Source of the DNA: Gammaproteobacteria bacterium
Lineage (GTDB): Bacteria > Pseudomonadota > Gammaproteobacteria > GCA-001735895
Length of the DNA stretch: 9,373 nucleotides
Assembly: GCA_021767985.1 (NCBI GenBank)
Contig: JAASSH010000036.1
Span: 1-9,373 of the forward strand
Direction of reading: 5' to 3'
The notes beneath the pieces are model-generated. The model saw nothing but the letters and a program-made list of their open reading frames with translations, searched no databases and had not been told where the DNA came from. Position numbers and translations under genes: made by a program. This document shows, piece after piece, positions 1 to 6,242 of the stretch (positions within the stretch are counted from its first letter, which is position 1; every line of letters starts with the position of its first letter).

Positions 1-1172
1 AGGCCGAGCTATCGGCGGCAAATCGCCAGCTCGGGCAATCGCTGCATGCCCAGGGTAACCTCGACCAGGCCTTCGAGAAGTTCCGCAGCTGCGAGGTCGA
101 CGCATCCTTGCTAAGCCAGATGTATAACCTGGGCCTCGATTACGAGCGCAAACGACAGTTCAACAAGGCCGCATCGGTTTTCAAACTCATTCACCAGCAC
201 GATGCCAAGTACAATGATGTCGAACAACGGATCCAGCAGAACGAGCAGGCCTCCAATACCGTAGTGCTGGCCGGGCGGGATACTACCGGCCCTGGCCCGA
301 CGCTGATTTCCAGCAAGGAGGGCATTCAGAAGCCGAAGCTCGGCCGCTACCAGATTGACGCCGAGATTGGCCGTGGCGCGATGGGAATGGTTTACCTCGG
401 GCACGACGACAAGATTGGCCGCACCGTGGCGATCAAGACTATGATGCTGTCAGACGAATTTGAAGAAGACATGCGCGACGAAGTGCGTACCCGGTTTTTT
501 CGCGAGGCCGAAGCCGCCGGACGTCTCGACCATCCCAATATCGTTACCGTGTACGACGTCGGCGACGAGCAGGATCTCGCCTATATCGCGATGGACTATC
601 TTAAAGGCAAGGATTTAACCGCCTACTGCACGCAGAAAAGCCTGTTACCGGTAAGCGAGGTGTTTGAAATAATTTCGAGCATGGCGCTGGCGCTCGATTA
701 CGCGCATAAACAACACGTGGTGCATCGCGATATCAAGCCGGCCAACATTATTTATGACAAGCCCAAACGCGTTGCCAAGATTACCGATTTCGGGGTGGCC
801 TGCCTGACCGATGCCAGTAAAACCAAGACCGGCACGGTGCTTGGCAGTCCCTACTATATGTCGCCCGAGCAGCTCGCGGGCAAAAAGGTCGACGGGCGTG
901 CCGACCTGTTCTCGCTGGGCGTGACGCTGTACCAGATGCTGAGCGGTGAGCTTCCGTTTCAGGGCGAGTCCATCGCCAATCTGATGTACAACATCACCAA
1001 CGAGAAACACCCGGATATTCGACGCTACCGCTCCGACCTGCCGAACTGTGTCAATAATGTGGTCAACAAGGCGTTACAAAAGGAAGCGCAGGCACGCTAC
1101 ACCAGCGGCAAACAGATGGCGACAGCGATGAAACGCTGCCAGGAACACATAAGGGAGATGGAAGCGGCCTGA
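1..1172 (+). CDS. Serine/threonine protein kinase, C-terminal part (5' end outside window)
   Basis: The reading frame is open from the left edge (first full codon at 3) to TGA at 1170-1172, giving 389 visible residues; the gene starts upstream. Residues 1-75 are helical and TPR-like (GNLDQAFEKFRSC, then YNLGLDYERKRQFNKAASVF). A Hanks-type kinase domain follows from about residue 114: glycine loop GRGAMG (nt 369-386), ATP-site lysine in VAIK (K145), catalytic HRDIKPAN (D243), metal-binding DFG (D262), activation-segment SPEQLAG, and ADLFSLGVTLYQML in the C-lobe. All catalytic residues are present, so it should be active. From memory, kinases with this TPR-kinase arrangement often carry an N-terminal periplasmic CHASE2 sensor with membrane helices; that part cannot be seen here. 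Substrate is unknown. It converges on phrB across a 16-nt gap and is probably not part of the stress operon. Confidence 0.93.
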   Translation, partial: AELSAANRQLGQSLHAQGNLDQAFEKFRSCEVDASLLSQMYNLGLDYERKRQFNKAASVFKLIHQHDAKYNDVEQRIQQNEQASNTVVLAGRDTTGPGPTLISSKEGIQKPKLGRYQIDAEIGRGAMGMVYLGHDDKIGRTVAIKTMMLSDEFEEDMRDEVRTRFFREAEAAGRLDHPNIVTVYDVGDEQDLAYIAMDYLKGKDLTAYCTQKSLLPVSEVFEIISSMALALDYAHKQHVVHRDIKPANIIYDKPKRVAKITDFGVACLTDASKTKTGTVLGSPYYMSPEQLAGKKVDGRADLFSLGVTLYQMLSGELPFQGESIANLMYNITNEKHPDIRRYRSDLPNCVNNVVNKALQKEAQARYTSGKQMATAMKRCQEHIREMEAA

Positions 1173-1188
1173 ACGCTTTAAGTTGCGC

Positions 1189-2616
1189 TCAGGCTAGCGC
1201 CTTGAAACGAGCCAGCGCGCGTTCGCGCGTCGTCTTCAAATCCAGGATGGGTTGCGGATAGTCAACACCAAGCCTTAGCCCGGCCGCCTTTAAAACTTCC
1301 GGCGGCGCCTCCCAGGGTTTGTGGCGATAGCGCACCGGCAACCCGGAGAGCTCCGGGCAGTAGCGCAGCAAATACTCGCCCTGCGGGTCGAACTTTTCAC
1401 TTTGCAGCACCGGGTTGAAAATTCGGAAGTAGGGTGCAGCATCGGCGCCGGAACCGGCGCACCACTGCCAGCTCGCGCTATTACTGGCCAGATCGGCGTC
1501 CACCAGGCAATCCCAGAACCAGTCGGCACCGGTGCGCCAGTGAACCAGCATATTCTTGATCAAAAAAGACGCGACAATCATTCTGACCCGGTTGTGCATA
1601 TAACCGGTTTGCCAGAGTTCGCGCATGCCCGCATCGACGATGGGGAACCCGGTGTCGCCGCGCTGCCAGGCCCCCAGGTCCTGATTGTCGCCAGGCCACT
1701 GAAAGTAATCGAACCTGGGATTAAAGTTGCGCTCGGGCAAATGCGGGAAGTGATACAGCAGGTAGTAGGAGAATTCACGCCAGGCCAGTTCGCGCAGGAA
1801 ATGCCCCGGGCCATCGCCTTCGACATGCATGGCGGCGTTGTCGATACGGTGCCAGGCTTGCTGCGGCGAGAGTTCGCCAAAGTGTAGATGGGGAGACAGC
1901 CTGGAAGTCGCCGTTTGTGCCGGAAAGTCGCGGCCCTCCCGATAAATTCCGAGCGCGCCGTCGCAAAAGGATTCGAGACTCCGCTGCGCCGCCCGTTCTC
2001 CAATTTCCCAGTCCTGCAGCATTGGACGATGCCAGTCTTGCGCCGGCAGTAGCTCGAGCGCCGCCAGGGATACGCTGTTTACTGCTTCCGACTCGAGGCA
2101 GCGCAGCTTCTGCGGCCGACCCAGAGGCTGACGCGGCGGTGGCAATGACAGGCAACCCTTGCGATAGTAGGGCGTGAAAACCCGGTAAGGCGTACCGTCT
2201 CCCTTACTGACGGTCCAGGGTTCCCACAGCAGGCTGGCGTTGTAACTGTCGGCCTCGATATTCCGCTCCGCCAGCGCTGACTTGATTTGCGCGTCGCGCT
2301 CGATGCGCCAGGGCTCATAGCAGCGATTCCAGTAAACCGCGTCGATCGGTAAAGATTCGACCAGTGTCGCGATGATCGCTCGCGCATCGCCGCGGAAAAA
2401 TTGCAGCCTGCCCTCGAGCGACCGATCCAGCGCCTGTAGCGAAGTGTTTAACCAGGCACGGCTGGCCGATCCCATTTTCCAGTTGCCGGCGTTGACATCG
2501 TCGAGTATATAAATCGGCAACACACGACCCGTAGCGGCGGCGGCGCTCAAGGCCGGATTATCGGCCAGTCGCAGATCCTGACGAAACCAGATCAGGGTTA
2601 GGCGTTCGCTGCTCAA
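1189..2616 (-). CDS. phrB: Deoxyribodipyrimidine photolyase (class I CPD photolyase type)
   Basis: Light-driven repair of cyclobutane pyrimidine dimers in DNA, using FADH- plus an antenna cofactor. The 475-residue length is normal for the family. The N-terminal antenna domain begins with LIWFRQDLRLADNPAL. The C-terminal FAD domain has TSRLSPHLHFGELS (237-250), HFLRELAWREFSYYL (272-286), VDAGMRELWQTGYMHNRVRM (327-346) and NSASWQWCAGSGADAAPYFR (379-398). By alignment from memory with E. coli Phr, the electron-transfer tryptophans W306/W359/W382 correspond to W307, W360 and W383, and the FAD-site Asn378 to N379. The start is a TTG placed just before the conserved LIWFRQDLR; no in-frame ATG is available and no strong ribosome binding site is visible, so this start is uncertain. 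It is the last gene of the leftward operon, 26 nt after the DUF523-DUF1722 gene. A (6-4) photolyase or cryptochrome role is less likely but not excluded. Confidence 0.95.
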   Translation of the reverse strand: MSSERLTLIWFRQDLRLADNPALSAAAATGRVLPIYILDDVNAGNWKMGSASRAWLNTSLQALDRSLEGRLQFFRGDARAIIATLVESLPIDAVYWNRCYEPWRIERDAQIKSALAERNIEADSYNASLLWEPWTVSKGDGTPYRVFTPYYRKGCLSLPPPRQPLGRPQKLRCLESEAVNSVSLAALELLPAQDWHRPMLQDWEIGERAAQRSLESFCDGALGIYREGRDFPAQTATSRLSPHLHFGELSPQQAWHRIDNAAMHVEGDGPGHFLRELAWREFSYYLLYHFPHLPERNFNPRFDYFQWPGDNQDLGAWQRGDTGFPIVDAGMRELWQTGYMHNRVRMIVASFLIKNMLVHWRTGADWFWDCLVDADLASNSASWQWCAGSGADAAPYFRIFNPVLQSEKFDPQGEYLLRYCPELSGLPVRYRHKPWEAPPEVLKAAGLRLGVDYPQPILDLKTTRERALARFKALA

Positions 2617-2642
2617 GGTTGAATGCCGGATGTCCGAGGCGG

Positions 2643-3602
2643 TTAGAGCGAATTCAGCAGCATCAACTCGTCGGGATGCGGCTGCATATAGTAAGAACGC
2701 TCGATGTACTCGTTCGGATTGTTGCGGAAGTGATGGCGCAACAGCGTGATTGGCACGATTAGCGGCAGTAATCCCAGGCGATACTTTTCGATGGTTTCGG
2801 TCAATTCCTGTTTATCGCTCTTATCGAGGTCCCGCTTCAGGTAACCGCGGATGTGCTCGAGCACGTTGACGTGGTTCGATCTTTTCGCGTAAACCTTCAG
2901 AATTGCCATCAACCGGCACAGGTAGACCTGCGCATAATCTGCCACGGGCTGATCGTGTGCCGCCGACAGCTCGCGGCCGAGCTTGCGCCCGAGATTCTGG
3001 TCGTGGCTATAAAGGATAAGTTTGTGGCGAGCGTGAAAATCGGTCAGCGCCGCCCAGTCGAGCCCGCCTTCAACCATATCCTGCCAGCGTTTGTAGATAA
3101 AAACCCGTTTGACGAAGCTTTCACGCAGTACCGGGTCACCCAGGCGGCCTTCTTCCTCGATCGGCAACTGTGGAAAGTTCCGCATCATGGTTTCGGTATA
3201 CAGCCCGGTGCCGATACGCTGAGGTTGGTCGCCCTGATAAACCCTGACCCGCTCCATGCCGCAGCTGGGCGAATCCTTCTTGACGACATAACCATAGATT
3301 TGATGGTGCCAGGACCGCTGATCGTGTGCGCTCTGGATGAGCGCATCGGTAACGTTCAATTCGGCGTTCTTGTTGCCTATGGCCTGGGTGCGGCCGTCGA
3401 GGTCGACCAGTCGAATGGTTTCACGCGGCACCCCGAGGCCGATCGCCATTTCGGGGCAAAAGGGTCGAAAGCCGAAGTATTGACCCAGGGTGTCGAGAAG
3501 ATAACGATTCTGCTTGTGGCCACCATCGAAGCGTACCTTCTCGCCAATCAGGCAGCTGCTGACCCCGATTGGAATCTTTTCCGTTGTGCTAGTCCCGGCC
3601 AC
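2643..3602 (-). CDS. rudS: DUF523-DUF1722 protein (RudS/YbgA type), probable tRNA 4-thiouridine desulfurase
   Basis: A 319-residue two-domain protein. The N-terminal DUF523 (TudS) domain, about residues 10-150, contains GVSSCLIGEKVRFDGGHK, FCPE and KKDSPSCG. Cysteines C17, C49 and C114 match the three invariant cysteines that hold a [4Fe-4S] cluster in TudS desulfurases, leaving one iron free to bind sulfide. The C-terminal DUF1722 (YbgA) domain, about 185-310, contains FHARHKLILYSHDQNLGRKL and HFRNNPNEYIERSYY. DUF523-DUF1722 fusions have been described as RudS enzymes that remove sulfur from 4-thiouridine in tRNA; applying that here is inference from domain architecture and cysteines. The start is GTG at 3602, 29 nt after chrR, with only a weak ribosome binding site. 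It lies directly upstream of phrB, as the DUF1722 gene ybgA does in E. coli. Since 4-thiouridine is a near-UV chromophore, this fits a light-stress operon. Confidence 0.85.
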   Translation of the reverse strand: MAGTSTTEKIPIGVSSCLIGEKVRFDGGHKQNRYLLDTLGQYFGFRPFCPEMAIGLGVPRETIRLVDLDGRTQAIGNKNAELNVTDALIQSAHDQRSWHHQIYGYVVKKDSPSCGMERVRVYQGDQPQRIGTGLYTETMMRNFPQLPIEEEGRLGDPVLRESFVKRVFIYKRWQDMVEGGLDWAALTDFHARHKLILYSHDQNLGRKLGRELSAAHDQPVADYAQVYLCRLMAILKVYAKRSNHVNVLEHIRGYLKRDLDKSDKQELTETIEKYRLGLLPLIVPITLLRHHFRNNPNEYIERSYYMQPHPDELMLLNSL

Positions 3603-3631
3603 GTGGACAGGAACCTATCAGGTGTCGCGGT

Positions 3632-4297
3632 TCAGGCATAGTTGCGCCGAATCAGCGGATTCAGCATTCGGCTAAACAGACCGGTAAACTGGACCGGGCC
3701 CTCGGTTACCGCAAGGCAGATGCATTCGCGGTCCTGGGTAGCCACCGGGGTGTGCTGGTCTTCTGTGCCCCTGACCATGAAGTCTCCTTCACGGTAAACC
3801 CCCGCCTCATCGGAAAAGCTGCCCTCGAGGATGACGGTATACTCGTCACCGAGATGAGTGTGGGTGGTAGCTGACCCGCCGGGCTTGATCTTCAACAATT
3901 CAACCTTGGCGCCGTTGCTGTCACGACATAATTCGACGCTCTGGATATCGGAGGATACGCGTTTCCACGGCAAATCGTCGTAGCCGCGGTCGATAAACTG
4001 ATGCAGACAACGCGGTATCGATGAATCCGTGCTGAGCGGACGCTGCTCCGGAAGATCATCGGCAGTCAGCGAATCGAGACTGTCGAGCAGTCGATTTTTC
4101 AGTTCGTCCGACGCGCTTGCTGGTTTCAGCTGCTGCATCAGTTCGCTGCCAACGCGGTTCAGGCGTGCCAGCTTCTGGGCACAGGACTCACAGTGCTCGA
4201 GGTGGGCCGAAATGCACAGGGCCTGGCTTAACGGCAGGCTGCCCGCGGAGTAGGCGGCCAGCAATTCTTCAAAGGGGTGGGTGATTGATTTGCTCAT
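3632..4297 (-). CDS. chrR: ChrR-type zinc anti-sigma factor with cupin domain
   Basis: A cytoplasmic anti-sigma factor that holds RpoE inactive until singlet oxygen or organic peroxides are sensed. The 221 residues form two domains. The N-terminal zinc anti-sigma domain (about 1-85) has H7 and H32-x3-C36-x2-C39, corresponding to H6, H31, C35 and C38 of the Rhodobacter sphaeroides protein. The C-terminal cupin domain (about 100-200) has H146, H148, E152 and H182 in HTHLGDEY and DQHTP, corresponding to H141, H143, E147 and H177. Both zinc sites are therefore complete; in Rhodobacter the cupin site is needed for the singlet-oxygen response. The ATG at 4297 lies 2 nt after the rpoE stop codon (TAACCATG), which suggests translational coupling and balanced production of the partners. 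No membrane segment is seen. Confidence 0.95.
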   Translation of the reverse strand: MSKSITHPFEELLAAYSAGSLPLSQALCISAHLEHCESCAQKLARLNRVGSELMQQLKPASASDELKNRLLDSLDSLTADDLPEQRPLSTDSSIPRCLHQFIDRGYDDLPWKRVSSDIQSVELCRDSNGAKVELLKIKPGGSATTHTHLGDEYTVILEGSFSDEAGVYREGDFMVRGTEDQHTPVATQDRECICLAVTEGPVQFTGLFSRMLNPLIRRNYA

Positions 4298-4299
4298 GG

Positions 4300-4887
4300 T
4301 TACCTCACGACCAGTACTTCGAGTTTCTTGAGCGCCAGTCGAACACGCGATTTAACGGTGCCCAACGGCAGCTTCAGCTCGTCGCTGGCTTGTTGATGAC
4401 TTTTCCCCTCCAGGTAGACTTTGGTTAAAATTTCGGATTGTTCACGCGGCAGCTGCTTCAGGCCCTCTCTGATACTTTCTTCCGCCCGGCTTTGCTGTGC
4501 CAGCTGGAACGGATCGGGGCCCTCGTCTGCCATCTCGTTGAACATATCGGTCGGATCGATTTCGGTAGCATAGCGGCTGTTGCGACGCAGGTAGTCGATG
4601 CGACAGTTACGAGCCAGGGTAAAGATCCAGGTGTTGAGGTTCGCGAGGCTGGAATTGTAGCTCGACGCTTTCAACCAGACCCGGGTCATGACCTCCTGCA
4701 CCAGCTCGTCGGCGACCAGATCGGACCCCGGCTCGCGCGCCAGGCTGTAGGCGCGAATTTGAGGCGCATAGTGATCGAAAAGTTCGGCGAAGGCCGACTT
4801 GTCCCGATCATTGGCCACACGCGTCATGCAGGCGCCCAGCGCTACCAGCTTGTCGCTGGGAATGGATCGTTTGGTCATGCTCGACAT
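4300..4887 (-). CDS. rpoE: ECF11-type RNA polymerase sigma factor (RpoE, ChrR-regulated)
   Basis: Extracytoplasmic-function sigma factor directing RNA polymerase to TGATCC-type promoters. The chosen protein has 195 residues. Region 2 lies at about 35-103 (LFDHYAPQIRAYSLA, DELVQEVMTRVWLKA, NLNTWIFTLARNCRIDYLRR) and region 4 at about 140-190 (LPREQSEILTKVYLEGKSHQ, LPLGTVKSRVRLALKKL). The frame stays open upstream to an ATG at 4962, but that ATG lies upstream of the predicted -35 box of the gene's own promoter (-35 at 4946-4941, -10 at 4922-4917, expected transcript start near 4910). The ATG at 4887 (MSSMTKRS) is therefore preferred; ATG 4878 (MTKRS) is a close alternative. It is the first gene of rpoE-chrR-rudS-phrB. 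Pairing with ChrR assigns it to the ECF11 group, and the promoter predicts positive autoregulation. Confidence 0.94.
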   Translation of the reverse strand: MSSMTKRSIPSDKLVALGACMTRVANDRDKSAFAELFDHYAPQIRAYSLAREPGSDLVADELVQEVMTRVWLKASSYNSSLANLNTWIFTLARNCRIDYLRRNSRYATEIDPTDMFNEMADEGPDPFQLAQQSRAEESIREGLKQLPREQSEILTKVYLEGKSHQQASDELKLPLGTVKSRVRLALKKLEVLVVR

Positions 4888-4916
4888 TATACAGGCTCTG
4901 ATTTTGGTTGTGACCA

Positions 4917-4946
4917 GTAATACGGGGCGCCAACAGATCTGGATCA
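4917..4946 (-). promoter_or_regulatory. RpoE (ECF11)-dependent promoter of the rpoE-chrR-rudS-phrB operon
   Basis: Read on the minus strand: -35 TGATCC (4946-4941), an 18-nt spacer, and -10 TATTAC (4922-4917) preceded by CCCG. The -35 equals the TGATCC known for Rhodobacter RpoE/ChrR promoters. The transcript should start near 4910, leaving an untranslated leader of roughly 20 nt before ATG 4887. Its match to the opposite promoter at TGATCC-N14-CCCGTAT is the main support. Confidence 0.82.
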
Positions 4947-4955
4947 CCGTGATCC
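4941..4955. repeat. Palindrome formed by two back-to-back -35 elements
   Basis: GGATCACCGTGATCC is an inverted repeat, symmetric except for the central base. Each arm is the TGATCC -35 hexamer of one divergent promoter, with only 3 bp (4947-4949) between hexamers. The symmetry is explained by the promoters, though a dimeric regulator could also read it. Confidence 0.85.
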
Positions 4956-4979
4956 AAAACAAAAAACAGCCCGTATAGA
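4950..4979 (+). promoter_or_regulatory. RpoE (ECF11)-dependent promoter of the lipid-modification operon
   Basis: -35 TGATCC (4950-4955), an 18-nt spacer, and -10 TATAGA (4974-4979) preceded by CCCG. It has the same TGATCC-N14-CCCGTAT pattern as the leftward promoter. Its spacer is A-rich (4956-4967 is nearly all A), unlike the GC-rich spacer of the other arm, so strength may differ. The transcript should start near 4986, about 35 nt before the ATG at 5021. Confidence 0.82.
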
Positions 4980-5020
4980 AACCACACTAACCGTAAGCTA
5001 AACGAGAGCGAACACCCCGA

Positions 5021-5449
5021 ATGAAAACCGACACATCATTAATAGAGCGTTTCAAGAATTATTTTAGACTCTTGCACGCGTCCGACCTCAGCAAATTGCG
5101 GGACCTGTACGATCAGGGCATCGTATTCAAGGATCCGGTGCACGAAATCAGGGGCCTGGTCGAGCTCGAAGATTACTTCACCTCGATGTGTGCCGATCTC
5201 AGCGACTGCCGTTTCGAGTACCTGGACGAACTGGTTACCGAGGATGCCGCCTACATCAAGTGGATGATGCACTTCAAACACCCGAAACTGGGCAACCGGC
5301 TGATCAGTGTCCGCGGCGTCAGCCATCTCAAGATCGGCGAAAAAATCGAGTTCCACGAAGATTTTTACGACATGGGCGCGATGCTGTACGAACAGCTGCC
5401 GCTGCTGGGTAACGTCACTCGCTGGCTCAAACTAAGACTGGCGAGCTGA
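5021..5449 (+). CDS. NTF2/SnoaL-like family protein
   Basis: A 142-residue single-domain protein of the nuclear transport factor 2 / SnoaL-like fold. Visible features are the N-terminal helix with LIERFKNYFRLLHASDLSKL (8-27), FKDPVHEIRG (36-45), a central strand region with AAYIKWMMHFKHPKLGN, and a C-terminal FHEDFYDMGAMLYEQLPLLG (111-130). Members of this fold include isomerases, hydratases, cyclases and non-catalytic binding proteins, so the reaction cannot be named. There is no signal peptide or membrane segment. It is the first gene behind the rightward RpoE promoter, with a modest GAGAG ribosome binding site at 5004-5008, and ends 5 nt before the dehydrogenase. Position suggests that it acts on, or holds, a lipid intermediate of the downstream enzymes; this is inference. 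Confidence 0.85.
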   Translation: MKTDTSLIERFKNYFRLLHASDLSKLRDLYDQGIVFKDPVHEIRGLVELEDYFTSMCADLSDCRFEYLDELVTEDAAYIKWMMHFKHPKLGNRLISVRGVSHLKIGEKIEFHEDFYDMGAMLYEQLPLLGNVTRWLKLRLAS

Positions 5450-5454
5450 GAACA

Positions 5455-6240
5455 ATGAATGCCAAGCCGAAAAAAGTAATCTGGGTCACCGGTGCCAGCA
5501 GCGGCCTCGGCCGCAGCCTGGCGTTGGCGCTGGCCGCCGGCGGTAATCAGGTAATCGCCTCTGCCCGAAACCAGGAAGCACTCGACCAGCTCGCGGAACT
5601 CGATTCGAATATCGTCGCCCTGGCCTGTGACATTACCGACCAGAATGCGCTCGAGTCGGCGGCAAAAGGTATTCTCGAAATATCGCCGCATCTCGACCAG
5701 GTGATTCTGAACGCCGGTAATTGCGAGTATCTCGATTTTCCCGATCCCGACTGGGCGGCGGTTCGCCGCGTCATGGAAATCAACTTCTTCGGCACCGTCA
5801 ATTGCGTCGAGGTGGCGCTGCCATTGTTGCGCCAGGCAACCAGCCATCGGCCTCATATCGTCGCCGTGGCGTCGCAGGTGACCGCCGCGCCGTTTCCGCG
5901 GTCGGAGGCCTACGGAGCTTCCAAGGCCGCAATGCAGTACTTTTTTGAAAGCCTGCGAATCGACCTGGTCGCCGAAGGTATCGATGTTAGCGTCGTCAAT
6001 CCGGGTTTTGTCGATACCCCGCTGACGCGCAAGAACGACTTTGACATGCCATTCCTGATGGGTGTCGACGAGGCGGCAAATCGTATCGTCAAGAATATCG
6101 AATCGCGGCCATGGAGCTACAGCTTTCCTCTACGACTGTCCGCGACCTTGTGGCTGTCGAAGCTGATGCCGCGTACCTGGCAGAAAATGATGGCGCCGAA
6201 AACAGAACAGTCTACGACCGAATCAAAAAGGGGGGCATGA
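5455..6240 (+). CDS. Short-chain dehydrogenase/reductase (SDR)
   Basis: NAD(P)-dependent oxidoreductase of the classical SDR family, 261 residues. The Rossmann motif TGASSGLG is at 12-19, acidic CDIT at 57-60, and NAG at 86-88. The catalytic tetrad is complete: N110 (MEIN), S140 (VAS), Y153 and K157 (YGASK). NPGFVDTPLT follows at 182-191. The last 45 residues (from about 217, SRPWSYSFPLRLSATLWLSK) are amphipathic to hydrophobic and could touch the membrane. The start ATG sits 5 nt after the preceding stop, and the stop codon overlaps the next gene's first ATG (ATGA at 6237-6240). The substrate is unknown; the neighbours point to a fatty-acyl or lipid carbonyl/alcohol. Homologous SDRs occur in RpoE-ChrR regulons of other proteobacteria as recalled. 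Confidence 0.93.
   Translation: MNAKPKKVIWVTGASSGLGRSLALALAAGGNQVIASARNQEALDQLAELDSNIVALACDITDQNALESAAKGILEISPHLDQVILNAGNCEYLDFPDPDWAAVRRVMEINFFGTVNCVEVALPLLRQATSHRPHIVAVASQVTAAPFPRSEAYGASKAAMQYFFESLRIDLVAEGIDVSVVNPGFVDTPLTRKNDFDMPFLMGVDEAANRIVKNIESRPWSYSFPLRLSATLWLSKLMPRTWQKMMAPKTEQSTTESKRGA
6229..6235 (+). promoter_or_regulatory. Ribosome binding site deciding the flavoprotein start
   Basis: The purine run AGGGGG in the last codons of the SDR gene ends at 6235. It is only 1 nt from ATG 6237 but 7 nt from ATG 6243, which favours 6243 as the working start. Confidence 0.6.
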
Positions 6241-6242
6241 AA

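Noticed and set aside
1185..1200. Inverted repeat GCGCT-6 nt-AGCGC at the kinase/phrB junction as a terminator
   Set aside because: The stem is only 5 bp, no T-run follows on either strand, and most of it lies in the phrB coding end.
1321..1887. Open frame of 188 codons on the plus strand inside phrB
   Set aside because: Antisense shadow of the photolyase; no family features and no plausible ribosome binding site.
2617..3631. A separate promoter for rudS or phrB
   Set aside because: The gaps before these genes are 29 and 26 nt with no TGATCC or convincing -10 element; co-transcription from the rpoE promoter is simpler.
2853..3641. Long open frame (262 codons) on the plus strand opposite the DUF523-DUF1722 gene
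   Set aside because: It lies entirely antisense to a strongly conserved gene, has no recognisable domain, and is explained by codon bias in GC-rich DNA.
6111..6242. Upstream extension of the flavoprotein frame
   Set aside because: The extra 44 residues overlap the conserved SDR C-terminus in another frame, and the dinucleotide-binding motif normally starts within a few residues of the N-terminus, as it does from ATG 6243.
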